NCBI GenBank assembly: GCA_001013295.1
Contig: LAZY01000019.1
Coordinates: forward strand, 62,001 to 126,000
Length of the DNA: 64,000 nucleotides
Reading direction: 5' to 3'
Origin: Chryseobacterium indologenes
GTDB taxonomy: Bacteria > Bacteroidota > Bacteroidia > Flavobacteriales > Weeksellaceae
Shown: positions 48,293 through 55,694 of the stretch, one piece after another
Position numbering within the stretch: position 1 is the first letter of the stretch
Layout of the letters: every line of letters starts with the position of its first letter
Notes under the pieces: generated by a model
Databases searched by the model: none
What the model was told of the DNA's origin: nothing
The model's input: the letters and a program-made list of their open reading frames with translations, nothing else
Translations under genes and position numbers: made by a program

Positions 48293-49738
48293 ATGAAAAA
48301 AACAATTTTAACAGCCTTATTATTAGTCTCAGCATTAGCTTATTCCCAGGTGGGAATCAATACTACTGACCCTAAAGCCACACTAGATGTAGTTGCAAAA
48401 GCTACAGACGCTACAACGGCAGAGGGCATTATAGCTCCACGACTTACAGGTAATGAGTTAAAAGGAAAGGATGCCCTTTATGGTACAGACCAAAAAGGCA
48501 CAATTGTTTATGCAACAGCAGCTGCATCGCCTACAACCACAAAAACCACAAATGTAACCACTGCCGGTTATTATTATTTTGATGGAAGCGTTTGGAAGGC
48601 GTTTGCAAGTGGAGGCAGCTTTACCCAAACAGACGACTGGCATACTACCGGAAATGCTGGTACCACTTCAGGCACCAACTTCCTTGGTACTACAGATAAT
48701 CAGGATCTTATGTTCAAAAGAAACAATATACAGGCAGGATTATTAGGTGCTACCAATACATCTTATGGGCTAAACTCCTTTATTGCAAATACTACTGGAA
48801 TTCAAAATTCAGCGTTTGGAGTAGATGCTCTTAAGTCGAATACTACAGGTTCTTACAATTCTGCTTTTGGAGTGAGTGCACTTCAATCCAATACTACAGA
48901 TAATGGAAGTGCTGCTTTTGGATTTGAGGCTGCTAATAAAACTGTTACCAATAGACAAACTGCTTTTGGTTATCGTGCTTTAAAAAATATTACTTTGGGG
49001 GCTGGCAATGTAGCAATAGGTACAAATGCCTTGCTTAATACTACTTCGGCATTTAATAATACAGCTGCTGGTTATGAGGCACTAATAAATAATACTACAG
49101 GTGCTGAAAATACGGCTATTGGTGCCAGCGTTATGAGCTCCAATACAACTGGAAGTTATAATACAGCACTCGGAGCGGATGCTCTGGATGCAAATACTTC
49201 AGGCAAAAATAATACAGCATTAGGTTGGAACGCAGGTAAAACATCAACAGGAGACAACAATACATTTTTGGGTTCCAATGCAGGTTCTAATGTAACAACA
49301 GGTTCCAATAATATCATTATTGGGTATAATGCTACCGCAAGCAGCGCAACAGTAAGTAATCATATCAGAATGGGAAATTCTTCCATTACCACTGCCGCAA
49401 TACAGGTAGCTTGGTCGGTAACCTCCGATAAGCGATACAAAGACGATATTAAGAACTCCAATCTTGGCTTAGATTTCATAAAACAACTAAGACCAGTATC
49501 CTATCTCCGTAAAAATGATGAAAGCCATAAGCGGGAATACGGCTTTATTGCACAGGAATTACAGGAAACACTGAAGAAGAATAATGCTTCTGACAGTGGC
49601 ATTGTAACAGAAGACGGAAATGCAATGCTCAGCGTACGATATAACGACCTCTTTGCACCATTGGTAAAAGCGGTGCAAGAGCAACAAAAGGAAATTGATG
49701 AGCTGCAGAAAAGAATAGATATTTTGGAAAAAAAGTAA
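48293..49738 (+). CDS. Tail-fibre-like surface protein with S74 chaperone domain (copy 1)
   Basis: 481 residues. A short signal peptide ends in SALAYSQ, followed by the Bacteroidota motif VGINTTDPKATLDV. The central part (about 165-370) is about a dozen repeats of roughly 14-20 residues containing NTAxGxxAL and NTTG, a left-handed beta-roll pattern also seen in trimeric adhesin heads. The C-terminus is the intramolecular chaperone (peptidase S74 / endosialidase type): SDKRYKDDIKNSNLGLDFIK, KREYGFIAQELQETLKK and MLSVRYNDLFAPLVKAVQEQ. It would self-cleave after trimer folding; the usual Ser-Asp at its start is present (TSDKRYK). Confidence 0.88.
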   Translation: MKKTILTALLLVSALAYSQVGINTTDPKATLDVVAKATDATTAEGIIAPRLTGNELKGKDALYGTDQKGTIVYATAAASPTTTKTTNVTTAGYYYFDGSVWKAFASGGSFTQTDDWHTTGNAGTTSGTNFLGTTDNQDLMFKRNNIQAGLLGATNTSYGLNSFIANTTGIQNSAFGVDALKSNTTGSYNSAFGVSALQSNTTDNGSAAFGFEAANKTVTNRQTAFGYRALKNITLGAGNVAIGTNALLNTTSAFNNTAAGYEALINNTTGAENTAIGASVMSSNTTGSYNTALGADALDANTSGKNNTALGWNAGKTSTGDNNTFLGSNAGSNVTTGSNNIIIGYNATASSATVSNHIRMGNSSITTAAIQVAWSVTSDKRYKDDIKNSNLGLDFIKQLRPVSYLRKNDESHKREYGFIAQELQETLKKNNASDSGIVTEDGNAMLSVRYNDLFAPLVKAVQEQQKEIDELQKRIDILEKK

Positions 49739-49824
49739 AAAACTTTATTTATAAAATATAACCAGAGGCTCTTTGGTGATTTTTATAAAAACAAAACAAA
49801 TATTTAATCTTAATTACAAATCAA

Positions 49825-51276
49825 ATGAAAATAACAATATTATCAGTTTTAGTATTATTTCCGGCATTTGCGTTTTCTCAGGTCGGAATCAATACCAATG
49901 CTCCAAAAGCTACTCTCGATGTTGTAGGAAAACCTACAGACAATACCGCAACAGACGGTATCATTGCTCCTCGACTTACAGGTAATGAACTAAAAGCCAA
50001 GGATGTTCTTTATGGGGTTAGCCAGAAAGGAGCCCTTATCTATGCTACAGCGGCTGCTTCGCCCACTACAGCAAAAACGGTAAATGTAACTGCTGCTGGG
50101 TATTACTATTTTGACGGTAGTGTATGGCAGGCTTTTACAGGAGGGGGTAGCGGAACCCAGACCGATGACTGGCATATTAGCGGAAATACAGGGACTACAC
50201 CGGACACCCATTTTTTGGGCACAACAGATGATGTAGATTTTATGCTCAAAAGAAATAATGTTCAGGCGGGATTGCTGACTCCCGATGAAGCTTCTTTCGG
50301 TGCAGGTAGCCTTCCGGATTCTTCTGCAGGTTTAGGGAATACCGCTTTCGGAGCTGGTGCCCTTCAAGCCAATACCACGGGTTTTGGGAACTCTGCCTTT
50401 GGGTACAATGCACTTAATGCAAATACTACAGGAAACCGGAACTCAGCATTTGGTAGAAATACTTTAATGGTTAATAACGGCTCAGACAATAATGCTTTTG
50501 GTTCTAATGCACTTACAAACAATACAACTGGTGAGAAAAATGTAGCAATAGGGCTTGTTGCAATGAGTAAAAGCACAGTCGGCAATTCGAATACAGCTCT
50601 GGGAGAAGGTTCTATGTGGTTAGAAGCTACAGGAGATGAAAATACAGCAGTTGGATCTAGTGCTAATCCTAGCAATACAGGAGCAAATCGTAATACATCA
50701 TTAGGGACTAATCCAATGCAACACAATACAACTGGAAATGATAATACAGCATTGGGATGGAAGGCTAATCAACATAGTCTTGCTACTCCATTAACCGGAA
50801 GCAATATGGTTGCTATAGGTTATACAGCAGGTGTTTCCAGCATAGACCCTAGTAATTTTATTGCAATAGGATATTCGGCTGGTCCATTGGGTAATAACTA
50901 TATCAGGTTGGGGAATTCTTCCATTACAACTGCTGCAATACAGGTAGCCTGGTCGGTAACCTCCGATAAGCGATACAAAAACGATATTAAGGACTCCTAC
51001 CTTGGCTTGGATTTTATCAAAGAGCTACGACCAGTATCCTATATCCGTAAAAATGACGATAGCAAAAACCGGGAATACGGTTTTATCGCTCAGGAGCTAC
51101 AGGAAACACTGAAGAAGAATGGTGCTACTGACAGCGCAATTGTAACAGAAGATAAAGATACAATGCTGAGTGTACGCTATAACGATCTTTTTGCGCCATT
51201 GGTAAAGACTATACAGCAACAACAAGCTATAATTGCAAAATTAAAGAAAAGATTGCAGGAGCTGGAAAATAAATAA
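49825..51276 (+). CDS. Tail-fibre-like surface protein with S74 chaperone domain (copy 2)
   Basis: 483 residues and a close paralogue of the gene just before it (87-base gap): signal peptide, VGINTNAPKATLDVVGK, matching segments TDDWHISGNTGTT and AAIQVAWSVTSDKRYK (shared nearly word for word with copy 1), and the terminal S74 domain GFIAQELQETLKKNGATDS. The central beta-roll repeats are more divergent than the ends. This is a recent tandem duplication with the middle evolving faster, a pattern typical of host-interaction proteins. Confidence 0.88.
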   Translation: MKITILSVLVLFPAFAFSQVGINTNAPKATLDVVGKPTDNTATDGIIAPRLTGNELKAKDVLYGVSQKGALIYATAAASPTTAKTVNVTAAGYYYFDGSVWQAFTGGGSGTQTDDWHISGNTGTTPDTHFLGTTDDVDFMLKRNNVQAGLLTPDEASFGAGSLPDSSAGLGNTAFGAGALQANTTGFGNSAFGYNALNANTTGNRNSAFGRNTLMVNNGSDNNAFGSNALTNNTTGEKNVAIGLVAMSKSTVGNSNTALGEGSMWLEATGDENTAVGSSANPSNTGANRNTSLGTNPMQHNTTGNDNTALGWKANQHSLATPLTGSNMVAIGYTAGVSSIDPSNFIAIGYSAGPLGNNYIRLGNSSITTAAIQVAWSVTSDKRYKNDIKDSYLGLDFIKELRPVSYIRKNDDSKNREYGFIAQELQETLKKNGATDSAIVTEDKDTMLSVRYNDLFAPLVKTIQQQQAIIAKLKKRLQELENK

Positions 51277-51331
51277 GGACTAAAGAATCTCCAACCAGGA
51301 AAGATAGTTTATTTGAATACCATATTTGCAA

Positions 51332-51730
51332 ATGGTTGAAGTGAAAGTTGCAGAAAGCGGGATAGAAATATCCCGCATCTGCAACTTCTTTAAATCTTCC
51401 GAAGAGGAAATAAAAGAAATGTTTTTGCAAAAAAGTATTTCTACCGATTTGCTTTTGAAATGGAGCAAACTGCTGGAGTATAATTTCTTCAGACTCTACT
51501 CGCAACATTTGATATTGTATCCGCCACCAGCCGCCACCAGAGAAAAACAGGATAAACCATCGAAACTTCCTCAATTCCGAAAAAATATCTATACAAAAGA
51601 AGTGATAGATTTTATTCTGGAACAGATTACAACAAAAGAAATGACCAAAACCCAAGTAATAGAACACTATAGAATCCCTAAAACTACATTATACAAATGG
51701 ATAAGCAAATACGAAAACTCCGAAAATTAG
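51332..51730 (+). CDS. Small helix-turn-helix protein (transposase-like)
   Basis: 132 residues from the ATG at 51332 (MVEVKVAESGIEIS). Two parts: an N-terminal segment SRICNFFKSSEEEIKEMFLQKS and a C-terminal HTH, MTKTQVIEHYRIPKTTLYKWISKYE, whose ending is like the HTH_23/transposase IS3-OrfA recognition helix. Small proteins of this type are found in many copies in Chryseobacterium-like genomes, usually next to a repeat-rich surface gene, and annotated as transposase or hypothetical. No catalytic part follows, so the function is unclear. Confidence 0.6.
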   Translation: MVEVKVAESGIEISRICNFFKSSEEEIKEMFLQKSISTDLLLKWSKLLEYNFFRLYSQHLILYPPPAATREKQDKPSKLPQFRKNIYTKEVIDFILEQITTKEMTKTQVIEHYRIPKTTLYKWISKYENSEN

Positions 51731-51984
51731 TGACACTCTATTTACATAAATCCAGAGGTGATTTAGAAAAGATCTATGGTAAGCCAGATGCAAAATTTGA
51801 TGATGAAATGTGGTTTTATAATAGATATCGTTGGGGCATCTTTAAAGATGAGATTGCATTTGTTTTCGAAGATAACAACATTGTTGATATCTCCATTACA
51901 GAATATATTTTTGGGGAAGAGTACAGGAATATTTTTTACTATGAAGGGCAAAATCCTGAATATAAAGTTTTTAATATTATGTAA
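51697..51984 (+). CDS. Small BamE/OmlA-like hypothetical protein
   Basis: 95 residues, overlapping the end of the preceding gene by 34 bases in another frame. The pattern GDLEKIYGKPDAKFDDEMWFY followed by WGIFKDEIAFVFEDNNIVDI (split into DEIAFVFEDN) is the SmpA/BamE-like fold, where a Gly-x-P loop and a Trp-Tyr strand pair recur. No signal peptide is seen, so it is probably not a true BamE. A later start is possible. A second such protein lies at 52350. Confidence 0.55.
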   Translation: MDKQIRKLRKLVTLYLHKSRGDLEKIYGKPDAKFDDEMWFYNRYRWGIFKDEIAFVFEDNNIVDISITEYIFGEEYRNIFYYEGQNPEYKVFNIM

Positions 51985-51995
51985 GATAAATATAG

Positions 51996-52348
51996 ATGAA
52001 AGTTTCTCAGTCAGATTATAAATTGATTTATACCGATATAATTAATAAAAAGTACCCTCATAAAATAGAAAATTGCAAAGCATTGCTCAGCAGAAAGCAT
52101 TTGTCAGTAAAAAATATTTTGAAATTAAATCAAATAATTTTTGATACATCCATAAGCTCAGAACAATTGAATCAGAGGTTTAAAGCCTATAAAAAGTCTG
52201 ATGTTATTAAGATTTTGGGTTATCAGAAAGAAAACTAAATAACAATCAGCTGGCAAATCATTTCAATCTGAGGAGGAATACAGTTTCAAAGTGGAATAAA
52301 ATATTTTTGGTCAAAAATGAATCACAATTCCAAAATTCAAAAAAGTAA
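51996..52348 (+). pseudogene. Small HTH protein, frameshifted (transposase/regulator-like)
   Basis: The first frame (51996-52238) encodes 80 residues with SQSDYKLIYTDIINKKYPHK and KNILKLNQIIFDTSIS. Adding one A in the A run at about 52230 joins it to a second frame reading NNNQLANHFNLRRNTVSKWN, a clear HTH, ending at 52348. The joined protein (about 117 residues) matches a family common beside surface genes in these bacteria, with the HTH at its end. As the sequence stands, the HTH is lost. Confidence 0.65.
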
Positions 52349-52349
52349 A

Positions 52350-52562
52350 ATGAAAAACTTAATTGAAGACATTCTTCAGGAGAGAAGTATTTTAATAGGA
52401 TTAACGTATGAAGAGGTAAAATGGTATTTGGATAAAGAACCGGATATTATAAACGGCGAAAAATGGGTGTATTTTGTAGAAAAGTATTTTTTCGGAATAT
52501 TAACAAGAAAACTACACTTATATTTTCGTAATGGGAAGGTAAATGATTTTTATGTTGGATAG
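52350..52562 (+). CDS. Second small BamE/OmlA-like hypothetical protein
   Basis: About 70 residues from the ATG at 52350 (MKNLIEDILQERSILIG). The segment GLTYEEVKWYLDKEPDIING-KWVYF (shown broken) has the G-x-T-x-x-E-V motif and Trp-Tyr strand of the SmpA/BamE fold. It shares layout with the protein at 51697. Starts overlap the end of the frameshifted HTH gene by one base of gap. It ends 21 bases before a strong terminator. Function unknown. Confidence 0.5.
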   Translation: MKNLIEDILQERSILIGLTYEEVKWYLDKEPDIINGEKWVYFVEKYFFGILTRKLHLYFRNGKVNDFYVG

Positions 52563-52582
52563 ATAAAATTTACAAGAATATC

Positions 52583-52607
52583 AAAGGAGGCTTATGGCCT
52601 CCTTTTT
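52583..52607 (+). terminator. Rho-independent terminator before rteC
   Basis: Arms AAAGGAGGC and GCCTCCTTT with a short TTATG loop, then five T. It ends the small-gene cluster. Its AAAGGAGG arm mimics a ribosome binding site for an ATG at 52594, but the stem is the better explanation. Confidence 0.8.
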
Positions 52608-52620
52608 AATTTTAAAAACA

Positions 52621-53466
52621 ATGATGAAAATACAAATGTTATTAAATAACCTTACAGAACAACTCAATTTCATAGATCTTGAGATAGATGATGCTGTGTT
52701 AAAATGTGAAAAATCTGTTGAGGTTACAATTACTACAATACAAAAAGTAAAAAAAGAAATTTTGAGAGTTGGCTTTAAATCTGTAAGTGAAGAAATTCAT
52801 TTCTTTAAGGAGATTAAGCCTCAGTTTACCTCTAAACGGATTTATTATAATTCAGTTTACAGAATAGAGACTAAAAAACCATCGGGTAGTACCAGAATTT
52901 TAAAAAAATATTACAACAACGAACTTGAAAAGCTTAAAAGATACTTTGATGATAATCTCGATTTCTATAAATATTACAGAACCAAAAGTACCTATCTTGA
53001 TTACAAATATTTCGTGAGAGGTTCTTTTGATGTGAAACAGAGCTTGGATAATTTCTATTATGAAACCGATCTTAATTTTTCAACATCTCACGATTTCAAA
53101 ATTGCAAAAATCATTGCGAACGATTTGTTACAGCTTTACTTGGAAGATTGTATAAAGCTTTTGGATAGAAAAAGCAATAAATTGATTACCCAACGCAACC
53201 CCAACGTAAAATTAATATGGACAGGCTCAAAAATAGCGTTAACAGAATTATTATATGCTCTTCAAACCGAAGGGGTTTTTAATAATGGCTCTGCAGACTT
53301 AAAAATAATAGCAGAATTTTTTGAGGATAATTTCAGCTTAGACCTTGGGCAATATCGTCGCAACTTTCTTGAAATAAGGGCAAGAAAGGAAAATCGAACA
53401 AAGTTTCTGGACACGCTGAAAACCAATCTTCTTAAAAGAATGGACGATACAGATGAATCTTTTTGA
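52621..53466 (+). CDS. rteC: RteC-like regulator of mobile-element functions
   Basis: 281 residues from the ATG at 52621 (MMKIQMLLNNLTEQ). RteC proteins regulate excision and transfer genes of Bacteroides conjugative transposons. The C-terminal part DLGQYRRNFLEIRARKENRTKFLDTL is the RteC signature region (about 240-275), and the middle section FYKYYRTKSTYLDYKYFVRG is also typical. A 128-codon relic of the same family lies at 17809-18192. Placement downstream of a terminator and upstream of an excisionase-like HTH gene fits an integrative element's control region. Confidence 0.88.
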   Translation: MMKIQMLLNNLTEQLNFIDLEIDDAVLKCEKSVEVTITTIQKVKKEILRVGFKSVSEEIHFFKEIKPQFTSKRIYYNSVYRIETKKPSGSTRILKKYYNNELEKLKRYFDDNLDFYKYYRTKSTYLDYKYFVRGSFDVKQSLDNFYYETDLNFSTSHDFKIAKIIANDLLQLYLEDCIKLLDRKSNKLITQRNPNVKLIWTGSKIALTELLYALQTEGVFNNGSADLKIIAEFFEDNFSLDLGQYRRNFLEIRARKENRTKFLDTLKTNLLKRMDDTDESF

Positions 53467-53582
53467 TAAAAATTCGTACCCAACGCGACCTCCGTTGTGA
53501 ATTAAAATCATTCAAAACGCACAATTTTGCCATAGAAGGTTGAAAGAATCCATCAACCAACAACAGACAAAAAATTAAAATT

Positions 53583-53840
53583 ATGGCAGTCAGCATCATC
53601 ACGAAAGAAGATCTTCAGGAATTCAAAACCGAATTGCTGGAAGAAATTAAAAGTTTGTTCCATATCAAGACATCAGAGCAGAAATTATGGCTTCGTTCTT
53701 CAGAAGTCAAAGCACTCCTCAAGATTTCATCAGGAACTCTGCAAAACCTCCGTATAAATGGAACATTACGATACTCCAAAGTTGGCGGAACAATCTACTA
53801 CAACTATCAAGACATTGAAAAACTTTTCAACGAAAAATAA
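53583..53840 (+). CDS. Excisionase-like helix-turn-helix protein
   Basis: 85 residues with an HTH_17/MerR-like motif: LWLRSSEVKALLKISSGTLQNLRINGTLRYSKVGGTIYYN, of which SSEVKALLKISSGTLQNLR is the recognition part and the GG-YYN a wing. In Bacteroidota integrative elements this small protein (often paired with rteC) controls excision. It overlaps the next gene's extended ORF by one base, but the probable start of the next gene is 96 bases on. Confidence 0.85.
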   Translation: MAVSIITKEDLQEFKTELLEEIKSLFHIKTSEQKLWLRSSEVKALLKISSGTLQNLRINGTLRYSKVGGTIYYNYQDIEKLFNEK

Positions 53841-53841
53841 T

Positions 53842-53878
53842 GTCATTGCGAGAAGGAGGAACGACTACGAAGCAATCT
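53842..53878. repeat. Interspersed palindromic repeat, copy 1 (CATTGCGAG...GAAGCAATCT)
   Basis: GTCATTGCGAGAAGGAGGAACGACTACGAAGCAATCT is an imperfect palindrome with arms CATTGCGAG and CGAAGCAATC, of the family widely dispersed in Bacteroidota genomes. A second dispersed motif, CTGAGCCTGTCGAAGAG, follows at 53885-53901. Confidence 0.7.
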
Positions 53879-53935
53879 GTGACTCTGAGCCTGTCGAAGA
53901 GTCTATCAACCATTAACCGACAACCATCAACCACT

Positions 53936-54823
53936 ATGAACTACATCCGCCACCTCACAGGCTTCTACGACAAAATCCAACAGGACGAACGCCTGAACCC
54001 AACACATATCAGTTTGTATTTAGCATTATTTCAGTTCTGGAATATCAACCATTTCCAAAACCCGATTAGCATTTCCCGTAACGAAATGATGAGGTTGAGC
54101 AAAATATCGGCATTGGGAACCTATCATAAATGCATCAAAGAACTGCAAAACTTTGGTTATATCGAACACATTCCGTCGTTCAATCCGTATAAAGGAAGTT
54201 TGGTAAACCTGTACAATTTTGAAACTTTAGAAGTTCAGAATCTGAACGGGAAGCGTAGCAAAAAACGAATAACCTCCGAACAAGCATTGAACCAGCACCA
54301 TATCAAAAACGATATAGGTAATAGACAAGCACTGATACCTTCTATAAACAATACAAACATATCAAACAATAAAACTATTGTAAACCCACCCGAAACTGTT
54401 ATTGCGAGAAATGAAGCAAAGCGAAATGACGAAGCAATCTCAGGTTCTCACATTGCCATTCCGAAAATAGTACAGCAAAATGAGGAATTCCTATCAACTG
54501 ACAACCATCAACCAACAACCAAATTTTACCCACCTCGTATCTCCGAAGTAAAAATGTATTTCGCAGAAAAAGATGTACCATCCGAAGAAGCCGAAAAATT
54601 CTTTAATCATTATGAAAGCAACGGCTGGTTAGTCGGCGGAAAATCTAAAATGAAAAACTGGCAGGCAGCCGCAAGAAACTGGTTGCTGAATTCCAAAAAA
54701 TTTAATGTCATTGCAAGCGAAGCGAAGCAATCTGCTATTCAGAACTCAACGAAAAATCTCACCACAACTAAATCCACCAATCTCAATGCAACTACCGGAA
54801 AAAGTTATCGAGAGCCGTTATGA
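53936..54823 (+). CDS. Helix-turn-helix protein (replication/partition-associated type), carrying translated repeats
   Basis: About 295 residues from the ATG at 53936 (MNYIRHLTGFYDKIQQDER); the longer ORF to 53840 starts inside a dispersed repeat and is rejected. The N-terminal winged helix (about 1-95) contains HISLYLALFQFWNIN and LSKISALGTYHKCIKEL, typical of DnaD/replication-initiator-like proteins next to a DnaC-type ATPase. The middle is low in conservation and includes a translated palindromic repeat (NEAKRNDEAISG). Near the end a second repeat gives NVIASEAKQSAIQ. The last 38 bases overlap the following ATPase gene. The segment SEAEEAEKFFNHYESNGWLVGGK is conserved in this family. Confidence 0.75.
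   Translation: MNYIRHLTGFYDKIQQDERLNPTHISLYLALFQFWNINHFQNPISISRNEMMRLSKISALGTYHKCIKELQNFGYIEHIPSFNPYKGSLVNLYNFETLEVQNLNGKRSKKRITSEQALNQHHIKNDIGNRQALIPSINNTNISNNKTIVNPPETVIARNEAKRNDEAISGSHIAIPKIVQQNEEFLSTDNHQPTTKFYPPRISEVKMYFAEKDVPSEEAEKFFNHYESNGWLVGGKSKMKNWQAAARNWLLNSKKFNVIASEAKQSAIQNSTKNLTTTKSTNLNATTGKSYREPL
54398..54440. repeat. Interspersed palindromic repeat, copy 2
   Basis: GTTATTGCGAGAAATGAAGCAAAGCGAAATGACGAAGCAATCT: arms ATTGCGAG and GAAGCAATC, with an inner pair AAATGAAGCAA / CGAAATGACGAAG. It lies inside the coding frame of the HTH protein and is translated. Confidence 0.7.
54707..54733. repeat. Interspersed palindromic repeat, copy 3
   Basis: GTCATTGCAAGCGAAGCGAAGCAATCT: a shorter member of the same family (CATTGC, GAAGCAATCT), also inside the coding frame. 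Confidence 0.7.
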
Positions 54824-55427
54824 TTATAACAAAATAATTCCCTGGTTCCGAAGAAAAGCATCAAAATTTATCGGCAAAGAATATGTAATCTCCGAATCCG
54901 AAAAAGGAATTGTGTTCGCTCTTGTAGCGTGGATGCTAAAAGATGATCTGGTAGCAAAAGAAATGAATTTTGACCTCAACAAAGGGATTTTGTTGTCCGG
55001 GCCAATTGGTTGTGGAAAAACAACATTATTCAAAATTTTGAGATCTTGCAATTTTCCGGCATCAAAATACGGTATTGTTTCTACCCGTCATATTGTTTCG
55101 GAATTTATGCAGTCTGGTTATGAGATTTTAGAAAAATATTCCAACGGCAACTTTAGTCACGACATCAGAACCCCAAAAGCCTATTGTTTTGATGATCTTG
55201 GCACTGAAACCACTTCCAAATACTTTGGTAACGACTGCAACGTAATGGCAGAAATCCTTTTGACACGCTATGATTTATTCAAAGAAAAAGAGATCATTAC
55301 CCATATAACAACCAATCTCTCCGCCACAGAAATCGAATCCCAATATGGCAATCGCCTTCGTTCAAGAATGAGAGAAATGTTTAATTTGTTTGGATATGAA
55401 GAAAACTCAGGAGATAAACGAAAATGA
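54786..55427 (+). CDS. DnaC/IstB-like AAA+ ATPase
   Basis: About 213 residues from the ATG at 54786 (MQLPEKVIESRYDYNK), overlapping the previous gene by 38 bases; the longer ORF from 54705 begins inside a repeat. Walker A is ILLSGPIGCGKTTLFKIL, Walker B AYCFDDLGTE (Asp-Asp), then a sensor-1 ITTNLSATEIESQYG and an Arg-rich end SRMREMFNLFGYE. It matches helicase-loading or transposition-type ATPases of integrative elements. With the HTH gene in front it probably forms the element's replication or mobilisation module. Confidence 0.88.
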   Translation: MQLPEKVIESRYDYNKIIPWFRRKASKFIGKEYVISESEKGIVFALVAWMLKDDLVAKEMNFDLNKGILLSGPIGCGKTTLFKILRSCNFPASKYGIVSTRHIVSEFMQSGYEILEKYSNGNFSHDIRTPKAYCFDDLGTETTSKYFGNDCNVMAEILLTRYDLFKEKEIITHITTNLSATEIESQYGNRLRSRMREMFNLFGYEENSGDKRK

Positions 55428-55523
55428 ACGGAGCTTCTTCGGAGTTGCAAGAGACTTTTAACGATTATATTTCATTTGCGATGTGCTACGAAATGTGTAG
55501 TCAATAGCAAACAGTCTATTTTT

Positions 55524-55552
55524 TGTCCCAATTATGGTAAATTTTTGGGACA
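55524..55552. promoter_or_regulatory. AbiEi operator candidate, distal palindrome
   Basis: A 29-base imperfect palindrome that opens TGTCCCAA and closes TTTGGGACA. It shares arms and length with the element at 55646-55674, 122 bases further on. AbiEi antitoxins are known to bind two inverted repeats in their own promoter. Confidence 0.65.
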
Positions 55553-55645
55553 GAATAAACCTGAATTCGGTCAATAAACCAATGAGGTTTATTATTGAAT
55601 TTTAAGTTTATTAAGAAAATAATATTTCATCAAATAATAGAATAG

Positions 55646-55674
55646 TGTCCCAAATTTTTACTAAATTTGGGACA
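55646..55674. promoter_or_regulatory. AbiEi operator candidate, proximal palindrome
   Basis: A 29-base near-perfect palindrome, opening TGTCCCAAATTT and closing AAATTTGGGACA, centred 35 bases before the start codon at 55695. Its arms match the distal element at 55524-55552. Confidence 0.7.
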
Positions 55675-55694
55675 AATTATAAGTGTTTTTAATA

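Noticed and set aside
48780..50780. CRISPR array or satellite repeats
   Set aside because: The short repeats are translated in-frame beta-roll units (NTAxGxxAL) inside two surface-protein genes, vary in length, and have no spacer structure.
52583..52596. Shine-Dalgarno AAAGGAGG driving a start at 52594
   Set aside because: The same bases form the arm of a terminator hairpin with GCCTCCTTTTT, and Bacteroidota rarely use strong SD sites; the start at 52621 fits the RteC family better.
55428..55523. Coding sequence between the ATPase and the AbiE operators
   Set aside because: No frame is open for a useful length; it looks like the leader of the AbiE operon only.
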